Below are positions 1-8,509 of a stretch of DNA of 64,000 bases, one piece after another. Both the position numbers and the translations under genes were made by a program. The stretch's first letter is position 1; each line of letters opens with the position of its first letter. Source of the DNA: CAJXZP01 sp041563475 (GTDB taxonomy: Bacteria > Bacteroidota > Bacteroidia > Flavobacteriales_G > Salibacteraceae); assembly GCA_041563475.1 (NCBI GenBank), contig JBFFMY010000006.1:1-64000 (forward strand). Reading direction: 5' to 3'. The notes beneath the pieces are model-generated. The model saw only the letters and a list, made by a program, of their open reading frames with translations, ran no database searches and was not told the origin of the DNA.

Positions 1-960
1 GTGAAAGCAGAGGTGTTCTATAACAAAGCGAAGATTTTTAATAATTTATTTTACTACTATTTTTTAGTTGGACTCGTATTCTTGATTTTACTTTTTGTAC
101 AGTTATTCAGTAACAAAACAACCTTAAACAACATCATTACGGGTTTTTTCTGGTTGGTAGTTTTAGGGTTTTTAGCCCATACTGGTGGACTAATATTGCG
201 TTGGTACATATCGGGTCATGCGCCTTGGAGTAATGCATACGAATCGATGGTGTACATTGCCTGGGCCACACTATTATCTGGTTTTTTATTCGGAAGGAAA
301 TCCAAAATTACTTTAGCTGCCACGGCACTATTAGTTTCTTTTATTTTAATGGTTGCGCATTTAAACTGGTTAGATCCTGAGGTAACCAATTTGGTTCCAG
401 TACTTAATTCGTATTGGTTAATGATTCATGTGGCAATTATTACGGCTAGCTATGGTTTCTTGGCACTTGGTGCGTTGCTAGGGCTATTCAATTTGATATT
501 GATTATCACTTCTCCAAGAGGAAATATGAAAATTTACCTGACGTTTAAAGAATTAACTACCATTAATGAAATGACGATCACTATTGGATTATTCATGTTG
601 ACTATAGGTACCTTTTTAGGGGGTGTATGGGCAAATGAATCTTGGGGTAGATATTGGGGCTGGGATGCCAAAGAAACTTGGGCGCTTGCCTCTGTTTTGG
701 TGTATAGTTTTGTGGCTCATATGCGATTCATTCCTGGCTTACGCGGAGGATTCGCGTATAATTTCGCTTCCTTGGTTGCCTTTAGTGCAATTATTATGAC
801 TTACTTCGGGGTAAATTATTATTTAAGTGGTTTACATTCCTACGCAGCAGGAGATCCTGTTCCAATTCCTACATTTGTATATTATACTATTGCTTTTGTT
901 TTTGTAATTATTGTAATAGCAAATCAACGATTTAAAACTTTTCCGGTAAACGAAGAATAA
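1..960 (+). CDS. ccsA: Cytochrome c biogenesis protein, CcsA domain (probably 5'-truncated CcsBA)
   Basis: Polytopic membrane protein of system II cytochrome c maturation, which delivers heme across the inner membrane and attaches it to apocytochromes. The signature tryptophan-rich WWD region is at about residues 215-229 (GRYWGWDAKETWAL), with His143 and His240 on either side as candidate heme ligands and a GHAPWSNAYES motif near residue 72. Several hydrophobic spans are visible. The frame is open from base 1, where a GTG happens to lie, so upstream coding sequence cannot be excluded. Bacteroidota usually carry CcsB and CcsA as one fused protein of about 1000 residues, so this is probably the C-terminal third. 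The acyltransferase gene follows after 8 nt. The c-type cytochromes at 59-64 kb would be clients of such a synthase. Confidence 0.9.
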   Translation: MKAEVFYNKAKIFNNLFYYYFLVGLVFLILLFVQLFSNKTTLNNIITGFFWLVVLGFLAHTGGLILRWYISGHAPWSNAYESMVYIAWATLLSGFLFGRKSKITLAATALLVSFILMVAHLNWLDPEVTNLVPVLNSYWLMIHVAIITASYGFLALGALLGLFNLILIITSPRGNMKIYLTFKELTTINEMTITIGLFMLTIGTFLGGVWANESWGRYWGWDAKETWALASVLVYSFVAHMRFIPGLRGGFAYNFASLVAFSAIIMTYFGVNYYLSGLHSYAAGDPVPIPTFVYYTIAFVFVIIVIANQRFKTFPVNEE

Positions 961-968
961 AATGCGCA

Positions 969-1766
969 ATGGAAATAGATAGAGATACTTTTATTACATC
1001 AGATTCTTACACTACTAGTTCCGAACAAAAACGTGCATTAGGAGATATTTTGTCTTTTGGAACATCCGTGTATTTCGGTCCTAAATTTTTGTCGCTCCTG
1101 AATACCAGTCGAAAATTGGCTTTAGCTAATAATTTCGATACCCAAACCTGGGCGAAAACCTCCATGGATATTTTTAGGTTAATTGAATCGTGTGGAGGCA
1201 AATTTACCATTGAAGGAATGGATAATATCACAAAATCAAAGGAGCCTGTAGTATTTATTTCCAACCATATGAGTATGCTTGAAAGCATGGTTTTTCCGGG
1301 AATAATTGCTTCAAGACGAGAAGTAACTTTTGTGGTTAAAAAGAGTTTAACTACGCATAAACTTTTCGGCCCCACGATGCGTGCACGGAAACCTATAGCA
1401 GTAGATCGTAAAGATCCAATTGGCGATTTTAAAGTGGTAATGGCAGAAGGAGAGGAGAAGTTGAAAAGCGGAACCTCTATTGTAATATTTCCACAAAGTC
1501 AACGTATGGTTCAGTTTGATGAAAAGCAGTTCAATACCCTTGGAATTAAACTCGCTAAAAAGGCAGGTGTGAAGATTATTCCAGTAGCTATAAAAACTGA
1601 TTTTTGGACCAACGGGAAAATATTCAAGGACATTAGTAAACTCGATAGGAAGAAAAAAATTCACATTAAATTCGGTGAACCTATTACAATTGAAGGCCCA
1701 GGCAAAAAGGAACATCAACAAGTCATTGATTTCATAAAGGGTAATTTGAGTATTTGGAATTCTTAG
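969..1766 (+). CDS. PlsC-like lysophospholipid acyltransferase, variant motifs
   Basis: Predicted 265-residue 1-acyl-glycerol-3-phosphate acyltransferase-family enzyme (phospholipid synthesis, cytoplasmic face of the inner membrane). The catalytic motif is NHMSMLE (His100, Glu105), an H-x4-E form of the usual H-x4-D. The glycerophosphate-binding motif usually written FPEGTR is FPQSQR (residues 174-179). The third block (KPIAVDRKD, about 141-149) and the fourth (IIPVAIK) are conserved. An H-x4-E/T variant subgroup occurs among bacterial acyltransferases, so the protein is probably active, but its acceptor may differ from lysophosphatidic acid. It starts 8 nt after the ccsA stop and is probably cotranscribed. 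It ends 10 nt before the convergent DUF5362 gene, with no clear terminator between. Confidence 0.85.
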   Translation: MEIDRDTFITSDSYTTSSEQKRALGDILSFGTSVYFGPKFLSLLNTSRKLALANNFDTQTWAKTSMDIFRLIESCGGKFTIEGMDNITKSKEPVVFISNHMSMLESMVFPGIIASRREVTFVVKKSLTTHKLFGPTMRARKPIAVDRKDPIGDFKVVMAEGEEKLKSGTSIVIFPQSQRMVQFDEKQFNTLGIKLAKKAGVKIIPVAIKTDFWTNGKIFKDISKLDRKKKIHIKFGEPITIEGPGKKEHQQVIDFIKGNLSIWNS

Positions 1767-1776
1767 TTCTAAAGGG

Positions 1777-2280
1777 TTAGAACATACTGGCAAATAATCC
1801 TACACTTATTGCGATTAATACGTAAAGCGACATAATCACAATGAGCAAAATCCCGATAAATCTATAGTGTGATTTCAGATTTCTAAGGGCAAAATCCAAA
1901 CTTTTTTCATCGTTTGAATTTACGGCTACCTTAATTTTCTTTGAAAAAGTGTACAGGTAATATACTGGAAAGGCGTAGATAACAGCCATTACAATATAAA
2001 ACAACCCAAAACCACCCATAGGAAACGGCATAGAATTGTATTCATCTACACCTGTCATCGACATAATGGAGTTGAATAGGTAACTAAAGAATAAACCTCC
2101 ACCAATCATCAATGCGACAAAAATGAAGCCCAAAATGGAAATAAAATGACCCCATTTACTGATTTCGAGCAGATATCCTTTGGATTCATCAGAAACAAGT
2201 AATTCGTCTAAATCCAATTCAAAAATCTCTTTCTCAATGTTTTCCGAAAATTGTTCTTGATCGTTTTGGGGAGTTTCCAT
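1777..2280 (-). CDS. DUF5362-type membrane protein
   Basis: 167 residues, unknown function. The acidic N-terminus (about 35 residues) is followed by a YLLEISKWGHFISILGF segment and about four hydrophobic spans (roughly 45-70, 88-108, 135-165), typical of the small Bacteroidota membrane family DUF5362. There is no signal peptide, so it is probably an inner-membrane protein with a cytosolic N-terminus. It is a single gene converging with the acyltransferase. The family assignment rests on the overall pattern only. Confidence 0.65.
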   Translation of the reverse strand: METPQNDQEQFSENIEKEIFELDLDELLVSDESKGYLLEISKWGHFISILGFIFVALMIGGGLFFSYLFNSIMSMTGVDEYNSMPFPMGGFGLFYIVMAVIYAFPVYYLYTFSKKIKVAVNSNDEKSLDFALRNLKSHYRFIGILLIVIMSLYVLIAISVGLFASMF

Positions 2281-2396
2281 GTGTTTTAAAAAAATGGTAG
2301 TTTCAATTAATTTCGAGGCGTAAATCTACTAATTATTTGAATTTCTAAAATGCATTCTAAATGAAAATTCTCAACACTTTTGGAATTCAATTTGCG

Positions 2397-2404
2397 TACC
2401 TTTG
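2397..2404 (+). promoter_or_regulatory. Sigma-A -7 box (TACCTTTG) 5 nt before the rluA-like GTG
   Basis: Exact match to the Bacteroidota TAnnTTTG -7 consensus. It lies 5 nt before the GTG at 2410, so transcription should start at about that codon. No TTG is seen 19-21 nt upstream. Confidence 0.55.
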
Positions 2405-2409
2405 ATTTC

Positions 2410-3309
2410 GTGATAGTAAAAGAATCGTTCATAGTTCCAGAAGGGACCGAGGAAATAAGGTTGTATGATTACGTGCCTCAAATATTTCCAATTATTCCAT
2501 CCCGGAGTGCTGTAAAAAAGGCTATTACCCGAGGTAAAATTCTGGTAAATGGGGAACAAGCGCAAACGGGTACTTGGGTGAAACCAGGGCAGAAAATTGA
2601 CCTTTTAGACCTGCAGCCAAAGCCACCTAAACCGTTTAACACGGATTTAGAAATTGTGTTTGAAGATGAGCATTTGGCCATTATTAACAAACCGGGTGGA
2701 ATTCCAGTAAGTGGAAACCAGTTTAAAACCATTCAGAACGCCCTTATTGATACGATTAAACCATCTACCGAAAGTGATGCGTTAGATTGGGCAAAACCCG
2801 TGCATCGGTTAGATTCGGCAACTAGTGGATTACTCATCGTAGCGAAAACAGCCCGGTCGGTGATGCGTTTAGGGCAAATGTTTGAAAATAAAGAAATTGA
2901 CAAAAAATACTGCGCGGTGGTCATGGGAGAAATTCCAGAAGAGGGAGTTATTGACTTTGATATTGAAGGATTAAAAAGTGAGACCGAATTCAAGCGAGTA
3001 GAGGTTGTACCTTCTTTGCGTAACGAATATTTGAGTTTGGTTGATTTGTATCCAAAAACAGGAAGAACACACCAAATACGTATTCACTTATCCAAATTGG
3101 GACACCCCATTATGGGAGACCCCTTATATGGAGAGGAAGGAAAAATTTTTAAAGGAAAGGGATTGTTTTTGAGCGCAATTGGGTTACGTTTTGAGCATCC
3201 TATAACGGGTGAAAACGTTCAATTGCAAATTGCGGAACCGAATAAATACGCCATTTTAATGGAACGTGAAAAAAGACGGTGGGAGAAGTATAATTCTGAA
3301 AAGGAATAA
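2410..3309 (+). CDS. RluA-family rRNA/tRNA pseudouridine synthase
   Basis: Predicted to isomerise uridine to pseudouridine in structured RNA. An S4 RNA-binding domain (about residues 20-75, SRSAVKKAITRGKILVNG) precedes a catalytic domain with the RluA motif HRLDSATSGLL, whose Asp is the nucleophile, and the later RTHQIRIHL block. The first TTG-initiated frame would begin at 2380, but GTG at 2410 fits better because a TACCTTTG promoter box lies at 2397-2404; TTG at 2461 is a fallback that would cut into the S4 domain. The exact target base cannot be read from the sequence. The DUF1456 gene follows after 27 nt. Confidence 0.88.
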   Translation: MIVKESFIVPEGTEEIRLYDYVPQIFPIIPSRSAVKKAITRGKILVNGEQAQTGTWVKPGQKIDLLDLQPKPPKPFNTDLEIVFEDEHLAIINKPGGIPVSGNQFKTIQNALIDTIKPSTESDALDWAKPVHRLDSATSGLLIVAKTARSVMRLGQMFENKEIDKKYCAVVMGEIPEEGVIDFDIEGLKSETEFKRVEVVPSLRNEYLSLVDLYPKTGRTHQIRIHLSKLGHPIMGDPLYGEEGKIFKGKGLFLSAIGLRFEHPITGENVQLQIAEPNKYAILMEREKRRWEKYNSEKE

Positions 3310-3336
3310 TGTAAACTTGTAGCTTAAAATGGAGAT

Positions 3337-3576
3337 ATGGCTTTGACAAATAATGATATATTCAAAAAATTACGTGTAGCTTTAAAATTACGTGATGATG
3401 ATATTATTACGATTTTAGGTCTTGTAGATTATAAAATTGGAAAAACGGAATTAAGTGCATTTTTTAGAAGTGAAGACCACCCTAAATATATGCCAGTTCA
3501 AGATCAAATTCTTCGAAATTTTTTGAACGGACTTGTAATTTACAAGCGGGGTCCTAGGCCCAAAAAGGATGTGTAA
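3337..3576 (+). CDS. DUF1456 (YehS-like) protein, single repeat
   Basis: 79 residues, unknown function. It contains one DUF1456 unit (NNDIFKKLRVALKLRDDD followed by a helix-turn-helix-like LSAFFRSEDHPKYM block). E. coli YehS is about twice as long with two such repeats, so this is a one-repeat version. The basic tail (KRGPRPKKD) would suit nucleic-acid binding, but that is inference. It follows the pseudouridine synthase by 27 nt in the same orientation and is probably cotranscribed. It converges on the helicase gene. Confidence 0.75.
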   Translation: MALTNNDIFKKLRVALKLRDDDIITILGLVDYKIGKTELSAFFRSEDHPKYMPVQDQILRNFLNGLVIYKRGPRPKKDV

Positions 3577-3591
3577 GTAAATTATGTTTTA

Positions 3592-4917
3592 TTACAAGTG
3601 CGTAACCCTAATTTTCTTTTTCTTCAATTTAGTGTTGTTCAACTTTTGAATCACATGCTTGGCTTTGTTTTCAGGTACGGCAACAAAAGCGCAATCCGTT
3701 TTTAATTCAATAGTCCCTAATTCATCGGGTTTCAACTTTCCTTGTTGAAAGAACAAACCGGCAATATCTCCTTTTGAAATTTTATCTTTTCTACCTCCGG
3801 AAATAAATAAGGTTGTCCAATTTTGAGCGGTTTCTTTTTTGGTTCCAATTCCTGATAAAACATCTACCTCTTCCAAGTGTAAATCGTTTATAAAGTCGGG
3901 TAATCGTTCATATTTTGACGTTAAAACATAGGCTGTTCCATCGCTGTTCATTCGCGCTGTTCGACCATTTCTATGCGTGAATTCGTCCTTTTTAATCGGA
4001 AGGTGGTAATGGATAATGAAATTCAATTCAGGGACATCAATTCCTCTAGCCGCTAAATCGGTAGCAATTAGAATTTTATACGTGCCGTTTCTAAATTTGA
4101 TTAGAGATCGCTCCCGATCCTTTTGTTCCATACCACCGTAAAACACACCGTGTGGAATTTCTTTTTCGTGTAGATAATCGGAAACGCGACTAATAGAATC
4201 TTTGAAATTGCAGAAGATGATTCCGTTTTGATCTCCTACAAAACGCAGTGTATCTACCAAGGTATCTAATTTATCTTTTTCTGGAGACACTACTTTTTTG
4301 ACCGCCAAGGATGTGATTTTCTCATGTAAAAAATCAACCATTAAAGGATTTTGCATACGCATAAACCCTGGAATTTTCACTCCTTGGGTGGCTGAGGTTA
4401 AAATTTTGTTAGATACATTAGGGAGTAAAGAAACAATCTCACTCATTTCCCCTTCAAATCCAACTTCCAATGATTTATCAAATTCATCCAGGACTAACGT
4501 GGCAATTTCAGTAACAGAAATAGAATCTCTACGAATATGGTCTGCAATTCTACCTGGAGTTCCAATAAGTATGGCTGGGGCATGGCGTAATTCGGTTTTT
4601 TCTTTTGAAAATGGGCGGCCACCATACACCACATTGGTTTTATATCCAGTACCTAATTCTCTAGCAACTTGTTCAATTTGGATTGCAAGTTCTCTAGATG
4701 GAGCTATGATTAATGCCTGAACTTCCGGAATAGATCGATCTAAATTCTGGAATATTGGAAGTAAAAAAGCTAATGTTTTACCCGATCCGGTAGGGGAGAG
4801 TAAAACGGTTTCCGAACTACTGGTAATGGCTAAAATAGCCTCTTCTTGCATAGAATTAAGTTTCTCAATTCCGAGCTTTTTTAAGATGGCCTCTTGATTT
4901 TTTACGGTTCCCGACAT
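3592..4917 (-). CDS. dbpA: DEAD-box RNA helicase with C-terminal DbpA RNA-binding domain
   Basis: Predicted ATP-dependent RNA helicase, probably in large-subunit ribosome assembly. RecA-like core motifs are all present: Walker A SPTGSGKT, PSRELAIQ, GTPGR, motif II, SAT, and HRNGRTAR. Motif II reads DEFD instead of DEAD. The last 75 residues form a DbpA-type RNA-binding domain (KISKGDIAGLFFQQG to the basic IRVTHL end), the basis for the symbol. The start is placed at the ATG at 4917 (MSGTVKNQ), five codons inside the longest frame, because a TACTTTTG promoter box at 4922-4929 leaves only 4 nt before it. The enzyme class is secure, orthology to DbpA less so. Confidence 0.87.
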   Translation of the reverse strand: MSGTVKNQEAILKKLGIEKLNSMQEEAILAITSSSETVLLSPTGSGKTLAFLLPIFQNLDRSIPEVQALIIAPSRELAIQIEQVARELGTGYKTNVVYGGRPFSKEKTELRHAPAILIGTPGRIADHIRRDSISVTEIATLVLDEFDKSLEVGFEGEMSEIVSLLPNVSNKILTSATQGVKIPGFMRMQNPLMVDFLHEKITSLAVKKVVSPEKDKLDTLVDTLRFVGDQNGIIFCNFKDSISRVSDYLHEKEIPHGVFYGGMEQKDRERSLIKFRNGTYKILIATDLAARGIDVPELNFIIHYHLPIKKDEFTHRNGRTARMNSDGTAYVLTSKYERLPDFINDLHLEEVDVLSGIGTKKETAQNWTTLFISGGRKDKISKGDIAGLFFQQGKLKPDELGTIELKTDCAFVAVPENKAKHVIQKLNNTKLKKKKIRVTHL

Positions 4918-4921
4918 GCGG

Positions 4922-4929
4922 CAAAAGTA
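4922..4929 (-). promoter_or_regulatory. Sigma-A -7 box (TACTTTTG) 4 nt before the dbpA-like ATG
   Basis: Exact TAnnTTTG on the minus strand, separated from the ATG at 4917 by CCGC only. It predicts a leaderless or nearly leaderless message. Confidence 0.6.
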
Positions 4930-4968
4930 CACATATTAGTTACCGAAAATTTTAGTCGGTTGGAAATA

Positions 4969-5307
4969 TTAATTACACGAACCCTCTTTAACCAAACGAT
5001 AAAAAGCCAATCCTTTTCTTGATTTTATGGCTATTCCTGTTTTGTCTACATTCCATTTAGAATGAATTTTTTTGGTAGATTCATATTCATCTAAAACGAT
5101 GGAATTGTTGACCAATTTCCAGGTTCCATTTACCGCTATTTTGTTGGCAGAATTTGAATTATCTATATACGTAAAGGTATTGTCCGCATGTACATCCAAG
5201 GAAACCAACTGAGAAGAATATTTTCCAGTTGGGGAATAATCTATGGGCGTAAATGAAAATAGAATCAAGGATAGTGCAATACCGAACAAAGTAGGAATGG
5301 ATTTCAT
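4969..5307 (-). CDS. Small secreted protein, lipocalin-like pattern
   Basis: 112 residues. The N-terminal signal peptide (about 1-22, hydrophobic IALSLILFSF) is followed by alternating beta-strand-like segments (GKYSSQLVSLDVHADNTFTYID, GTWKLVNNSIVLDEY) that resemble small lipocalin-like domains of Bacteroidota. There are no catalytic motifs. One Cys lies at the extreme C-terminus (EGSCN). Function unknown. It lies between the helicase promoter and the photolyase stop and appears to be transcribed alone. Confidence 0.6.
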   Translation of the reverse strand: MKSIPTLFGIALSLILFSFTPIDYSPTGKYSSQLVSLDVHADNTFTYIDNSNSANKIAVNGTWKLVNNSIVLDEYESTKKIHSKWNVDKTGIAIKSRKGLAFYRLVKEGSCN

Positions 5308-5372
5308 TGGTTGAATTTTTTATATTGATTTTGAGAAGTAAATATATACTATCTAATGGCCGGACTCCATTT

Positions 5373-6668
5373 TTATTTGAACGGAACAGAAGATAATCCT
5401 TCTTTGTATACGCTCAAGGCACGCTCTCGGGCGAATTTGTGCTCTACCATGGGCAATGGATACTCTAGAGAGTTAAACTCAGGAACCCACGTATTAATGT
5501 ATTCTAAATTTTTATCAAATTTTTTAATCTGCTCGGTAGGATTAAATATTCTAAAATAGGGGGCAGAGTCGCAGCCTGTGCCCGCTGCCCATTGCCAATT
5601 TCCATTATTCGAAGAGAGTTCATAGTCCAATAGTTTATTGGCAAAATACGCTTCTCCCCATTTCCAATCTATGAGTAAATGTTTGCATAAAAACCCAGCG
5701 GTAATCATCCGTACGCGGTTATGCATATATCCCGTTTCATTTAATTGACGCATTCCGGCATCCACTATCGGGTATCCCGTTTGACCGTCACACCATTTTT
5801 GAAATTCTGTTTCATCGTTTCGCCATTTCACACCGTTGTATTTCGATTTAAAATTGTGATGGGTAACTTCCGGAAAGTGAAACAAGATTTGCATAAAAAA
5901 CTCTCGCCAAATCAACTCATTTATAAAAGGGGTATTGGCGATTGGGATCTGAGCAATTAATTGGCGAATTCCAATAGTGCCAAATCGCAAATGAGGACTC
6001 AAATAACTTGTAGAATCGAGCGATGGAAAGTTACGAGTGTTTTCGTAATCTGAAATAGCATCAAGAGTATAGGGCTGAACATGAATTCCTGATTTCTCAA
6101 AACCTAACGCGTTTAGTGCGGGTAAGTCGAAACTTTTTTCTTTAAAGTTTGGTTTTTTCGGGAAGGGAAGAGGTGGAGAGTCTATGTACTGGAACTTTTC
6201 ATGCCACTTGTTTTTATAGGGAGTAAACATGGTGTAAGGTAATCCATCAGATTTTGTGATTTCACTTTCTTCAAATATGACCTGATCCTTATATAGTTTA
6301 AACGCAATATTATTTTTCGCGAGTAACTGGTGAATCTCCGTATCTCTTTTTCGGGCATAGGGTTCGTAATCCTTATTCGCGAAAACGGTATCAATTTCGT
6401 ATTTTGAAATTAACTGAGTCCAAACCTCCATTGGATTTCCTTTTTCAACACGTATACTGGAATTGAACGTATTCAGGCTTTGGTTTATGGCTTGAAGCGA
6501 TTCATGAATGAATGAAATTCGACCATCATCTTTGGGTAATTCGGAAATTATTTCTTCATCAAATATAAAAACAGGAAGAATTTCATGTTCGGAATTTAAG
6601 GCATGAAATAATGCAGTGTTATCCTGAAGGCGTAAATCTCTTCGAAACCAAAAAACAGATATTTTCAT
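5373..6668 (-). CDS. phrB: Deoxyribodipyrimidine photolyase
   Basis: 431 residues, the usual length for class I CPD photolyases, which use FADH- and blue light to split cyclobutane pyrimidine dimers. The N-terminal antenna domain starts FWFRRDLRLQDNTALF. The FAD domain holds ELIWREFF, MHNRVRMITAGFLCKHLL, DWKWGEAYFANKLLDYE and NNGNWQWAAGTGCDSAPYFRIFNP, the core flavin and dimer-binding segments. A cryptochrome-like role cannot be excluded, but the photolyase core is intact. It is the last gene of a four-gene operon: its ATG overlaps the tspO stop by one base. Photolyase/TspO adjacency suggests a light- or oxidative-stress setting. Confidence 0.93.
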   Translation of the reverse strand: MKISVFWFRRDLRLQDNTALFHALNSEHEILPVFIFDEEIISELPKDDGRISFIHESLQAINQSLNTFNSSIRVEKGNPMEVWTQLISKYEIDTVFANKDYEPYARKRDTEIHQLLAKNNIAFKLYKDQVIFEESEITKSDGLPYTMFTPYKNKWHEKFQYIDSPPLPFPKKPNFKEKSFDLPALNALGFEKSGIHVQPYTLDAISDYENTRNFPSLDSTSYLSPHLRFGTIGIRQLIAQIPIANTPFINELIWREFFMQILFHFPEVTHHNFKSKYNGVKWRNDETEFQKWCDGQTGYPIVDAGMRQLNETGYMHNRVRMITAGFLCKHLLIDWKWGEAYFANKLLDYELSSNNGNWQWAAGTGCDSAPYFRIFNPTEQIKKFDKNLEYINTWVPEFNSLEYPLPMVEHKFARERALSVYKEGLSSVPFK

Positions 6669-7126
6669 TAATTACTTATTACAATGAACAAATTTAGAGA
6701 GGAAGCGATGAGTAACCACAAAAAATACGGAGCGATTAAAATGGATTTCCACTTTAGTTCTTTATAGAGTACAAACCATAAATATCCTATGAACACGGTC
6801 AACGCGAGAATTACAAGGAGGCTTAATCCCGTTAAATGAAAATAGAAAAATAGCGGGTTCCAAGCGAGATTTAGTACCCATTGGATTGCAAAGAGGCCAA
6901 TTAGATAAGATTTTCGGGCATACGTGGAATGCGCTAGTGCCATGAAAATAGCAAAACATACCATGATGGTTGTCCATGCAAATCCAAACACCCACCCGGG
7001 AGGAGTCCATGGGGCTTTACTGAGCTCGGAATACCATTCAGATGAAACTCCCGAACCAGTGAATAAACCACCAAGGCCAAGACCTATGAAATTTATAATT
7101 AGGAAAATTGTAATTCTTGAAATCAT
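6668..7126 (-). CDS. tspO: TspO/MBR family tryptophan-rich membrane protein
   Basis: 152 residues with five predicted membrane helices. It matches the TspO/translocator-protein family: SKAPWTPPGWVFGFAWTTI near residues 35-55, WVLNLAWNPLFF near 83-94, and Trp/aromatic-rich loops that form the porphyrin pocket in characterised members. TspO proteins bind and help degrade porphyrins and act in light and stress responses. It lies 9 nt after the beta-CASP gene, and its stop overlaps the photolyase start (TAATG), which implies translational coupling. Confidence 0.93.
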   Translation of the reverse strand: MISRITIFLIINFIGLGLGGLFTGSGVSSEWYSELSKAPWTPPGWVFGFAWTTIMVCFAIFMALAHSTYARKSYLIGLFAIQWVLNLAWNPLFFYFHLTGLSLLVILALTVFIGYLWFVLYKELKWKSILIAPYFLWLLIASSLNLFIVISN

Positions 7127-7135
7127 CTTGAAAGT

Positions 7136-8509
7136 TTATAATTCAACAATATCATATAATTGAGGCACTATCGCGTTCCAGCCATAGGTATCGGTAATTT
7201 TTTCTTTAAAGGTTTCGGCAGATTCTGGTTCCCCATGAACCACAAAAACTTTTTGAGGTGCTTTTTTTATTTCGCTCATCCATTGAATCAGCTCTGCTTG
7301 ATCTGCATGAGAAGACAGTACTTCAATATTTTCTATTTCTGCGTTTACTGGAAAATTTTTACCGTAGATCCGTACTTCTTCTTCACCTTCTAAAAGTTTT
7401 CTTCCTCGCGTTCCGTCTGCTTGAAAGCCAACCAATACCAAAGTTGTTTCTGGTTTGTCTATCATATATTTTAGGTAGGTTAAGACGCGTCCTCCGGTTA
7501 CCATTCCACTACCTGCAATTATGATCTTGGATGTTTTACTGTTTATAATTTCCCAGGTGTCCTTGTATTCTGTTACAATTCGAAAGGCATTACACATAGC
7601 GAAACACTCTTTTAGAGGCAGTTTATGCAAGTCCTTATAGTTTTGAAAAACGGATAAAACATTCGCGCCCATTGGGCTATCCATTATCATTGGAATATCC
7701 GGAATTTCCTTTTTTTCTTTCAATTGCCATAACAAGTACATTAACGTTTGGGTACGCTCAACGGCAAAGCTTGGTACGACAACGGATCCCCCTTTTTGGA
7801 TTGTTTTTGTGATAATGGATTTTAATTTCGCAAAAACATCTTCTTTTGGATGGATACGATCGCCATAGGTGCTTTCTACAAAAAGATAATCAGCTTGGTT
7901 TGGTCTTTTAGGTGGGCGCATTAAAAAATCTTCTTCTCTACCCACATCTCCAGAGAACACCAGCATTCTTCCCGCTATTTTTAATTCAATAAAGGACGCT
8001 CCAATTATATGTCCGTTGTATTGGAAGTTGGCAAAGGTGTTCGGTAAAATCTCAATAGATTCTCCTTCTGGAACAGATTTGAAATGAGTAATGGCATTCT
8101 CGGCTTCTTCAACAGTATATAACGGCTCTGCAGGATGGTGTTTTGAATACCCTTTCTTGTTCGCTCGAGCAGCTTCTTCTTCCTGAATTTTCCCACTATC
8201 TCGTAAAATAATTCTAGCGATTTCAAGGGTTGGAGTGGTTCCAATAGTGGCGCCTTTAAATCCCATTTTGACCAAGCGAGGTAAAAACCCGGTATGATCT
8301 AAATGTCCGTGAGTTAAAATAACCACATCAATCTCTGCGGCATTAATGGGTAGGTAATCCCAGTTTTTTTCACGGAGCTCTTTGAGCCCTTGAAATAACC
8401 CGCAATCCACCATAACTTTTTGTTCTCCAGTATCTACTAGATATTTTGAACCCGTAACGGTACCTGCTGCTCCTAAAAAATGGACGGATAATTTTTGTGA
8501 AGTTTTCAT
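7136..8509 (-). CDS. Beta-CASP metallo-beta-lactamase-fold nuclease (Ysh1/CPSF73-like)
   Basis: 457 residues. The metallo-beta-lactamase core has THGHLDH (His67, His69, Asp71, His72), the FSGDVGR ligand region and LSSHADQ. The inserted beta-CASP domain carries FVESTYGD, SGSGMVTGGR and the C-terminal VHGEPES histidine. This is the family of RNA-processing endo/exonucleases related to CPSF73 and RNase J, so RNA hydrolysis is the likely activity; some related proteins act on DNA. The start codon follows directly on the stop of the upstream ATP-cone nuclease with no gap, so the two are translationally coupled. TspO follows after 9 nt. Confidence 0.9.
   Translation of the reverse strand: MKTSQKLSVHFLGAAGTVTGSKYLVDTGEQKVMVDCGLFQGLKELREKNWDYLPINAAEIDVVILTHGHLDHTGFLPRLVKMGFKGATIGTTPTLEIARIILRDSGKIQEEEAARANKKGYSKHHPAEPLYTVEEAENAITHFKSVPEGESIEILPNTFANFQYNGHIIGASFIELKIAGRMLVFSGDVGREEDFLMRPPKRPNQADYLFVESTYGDRIHPKEDVFAKLKSIITKTIQKGGSVVVPSFAVERTQTLMYLLWQLKEKKEIPDIPMIMDSPMGANVLSVFQNYKDLHKLPLKECFAMCNAFRIVTEYKDTWEIINSKTSKIIIAGSGMVTGGRVLTYLKYMIDKPETTLVLVGFQADGTRGRKLLEGEEEVRIYGKNFPVNAEIENIEVLSSHADQAELIQWMSEIKKAPQKVFVVHGEPESAETFKEKITDTYGWNAIVPQLYDIVEL

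Noticed and set aside
1007..1793. Two long open frames on the minus strand inside the acyltransferase gene
   Set aside because: No recognisable domain or promoter; the plus-strand frame encodes a full conserved acyltransferase.
4298..4720. 140-codon open frame opposite the helicase gene
   Set aside because: Antisense shadow of conserved helicase motifs, low-complexity translation.
5356..5559. Small open frame opposite the photolyase C-terminus
   Set aside because: Overlaps conserved photolyase coding sequence and has no family features.
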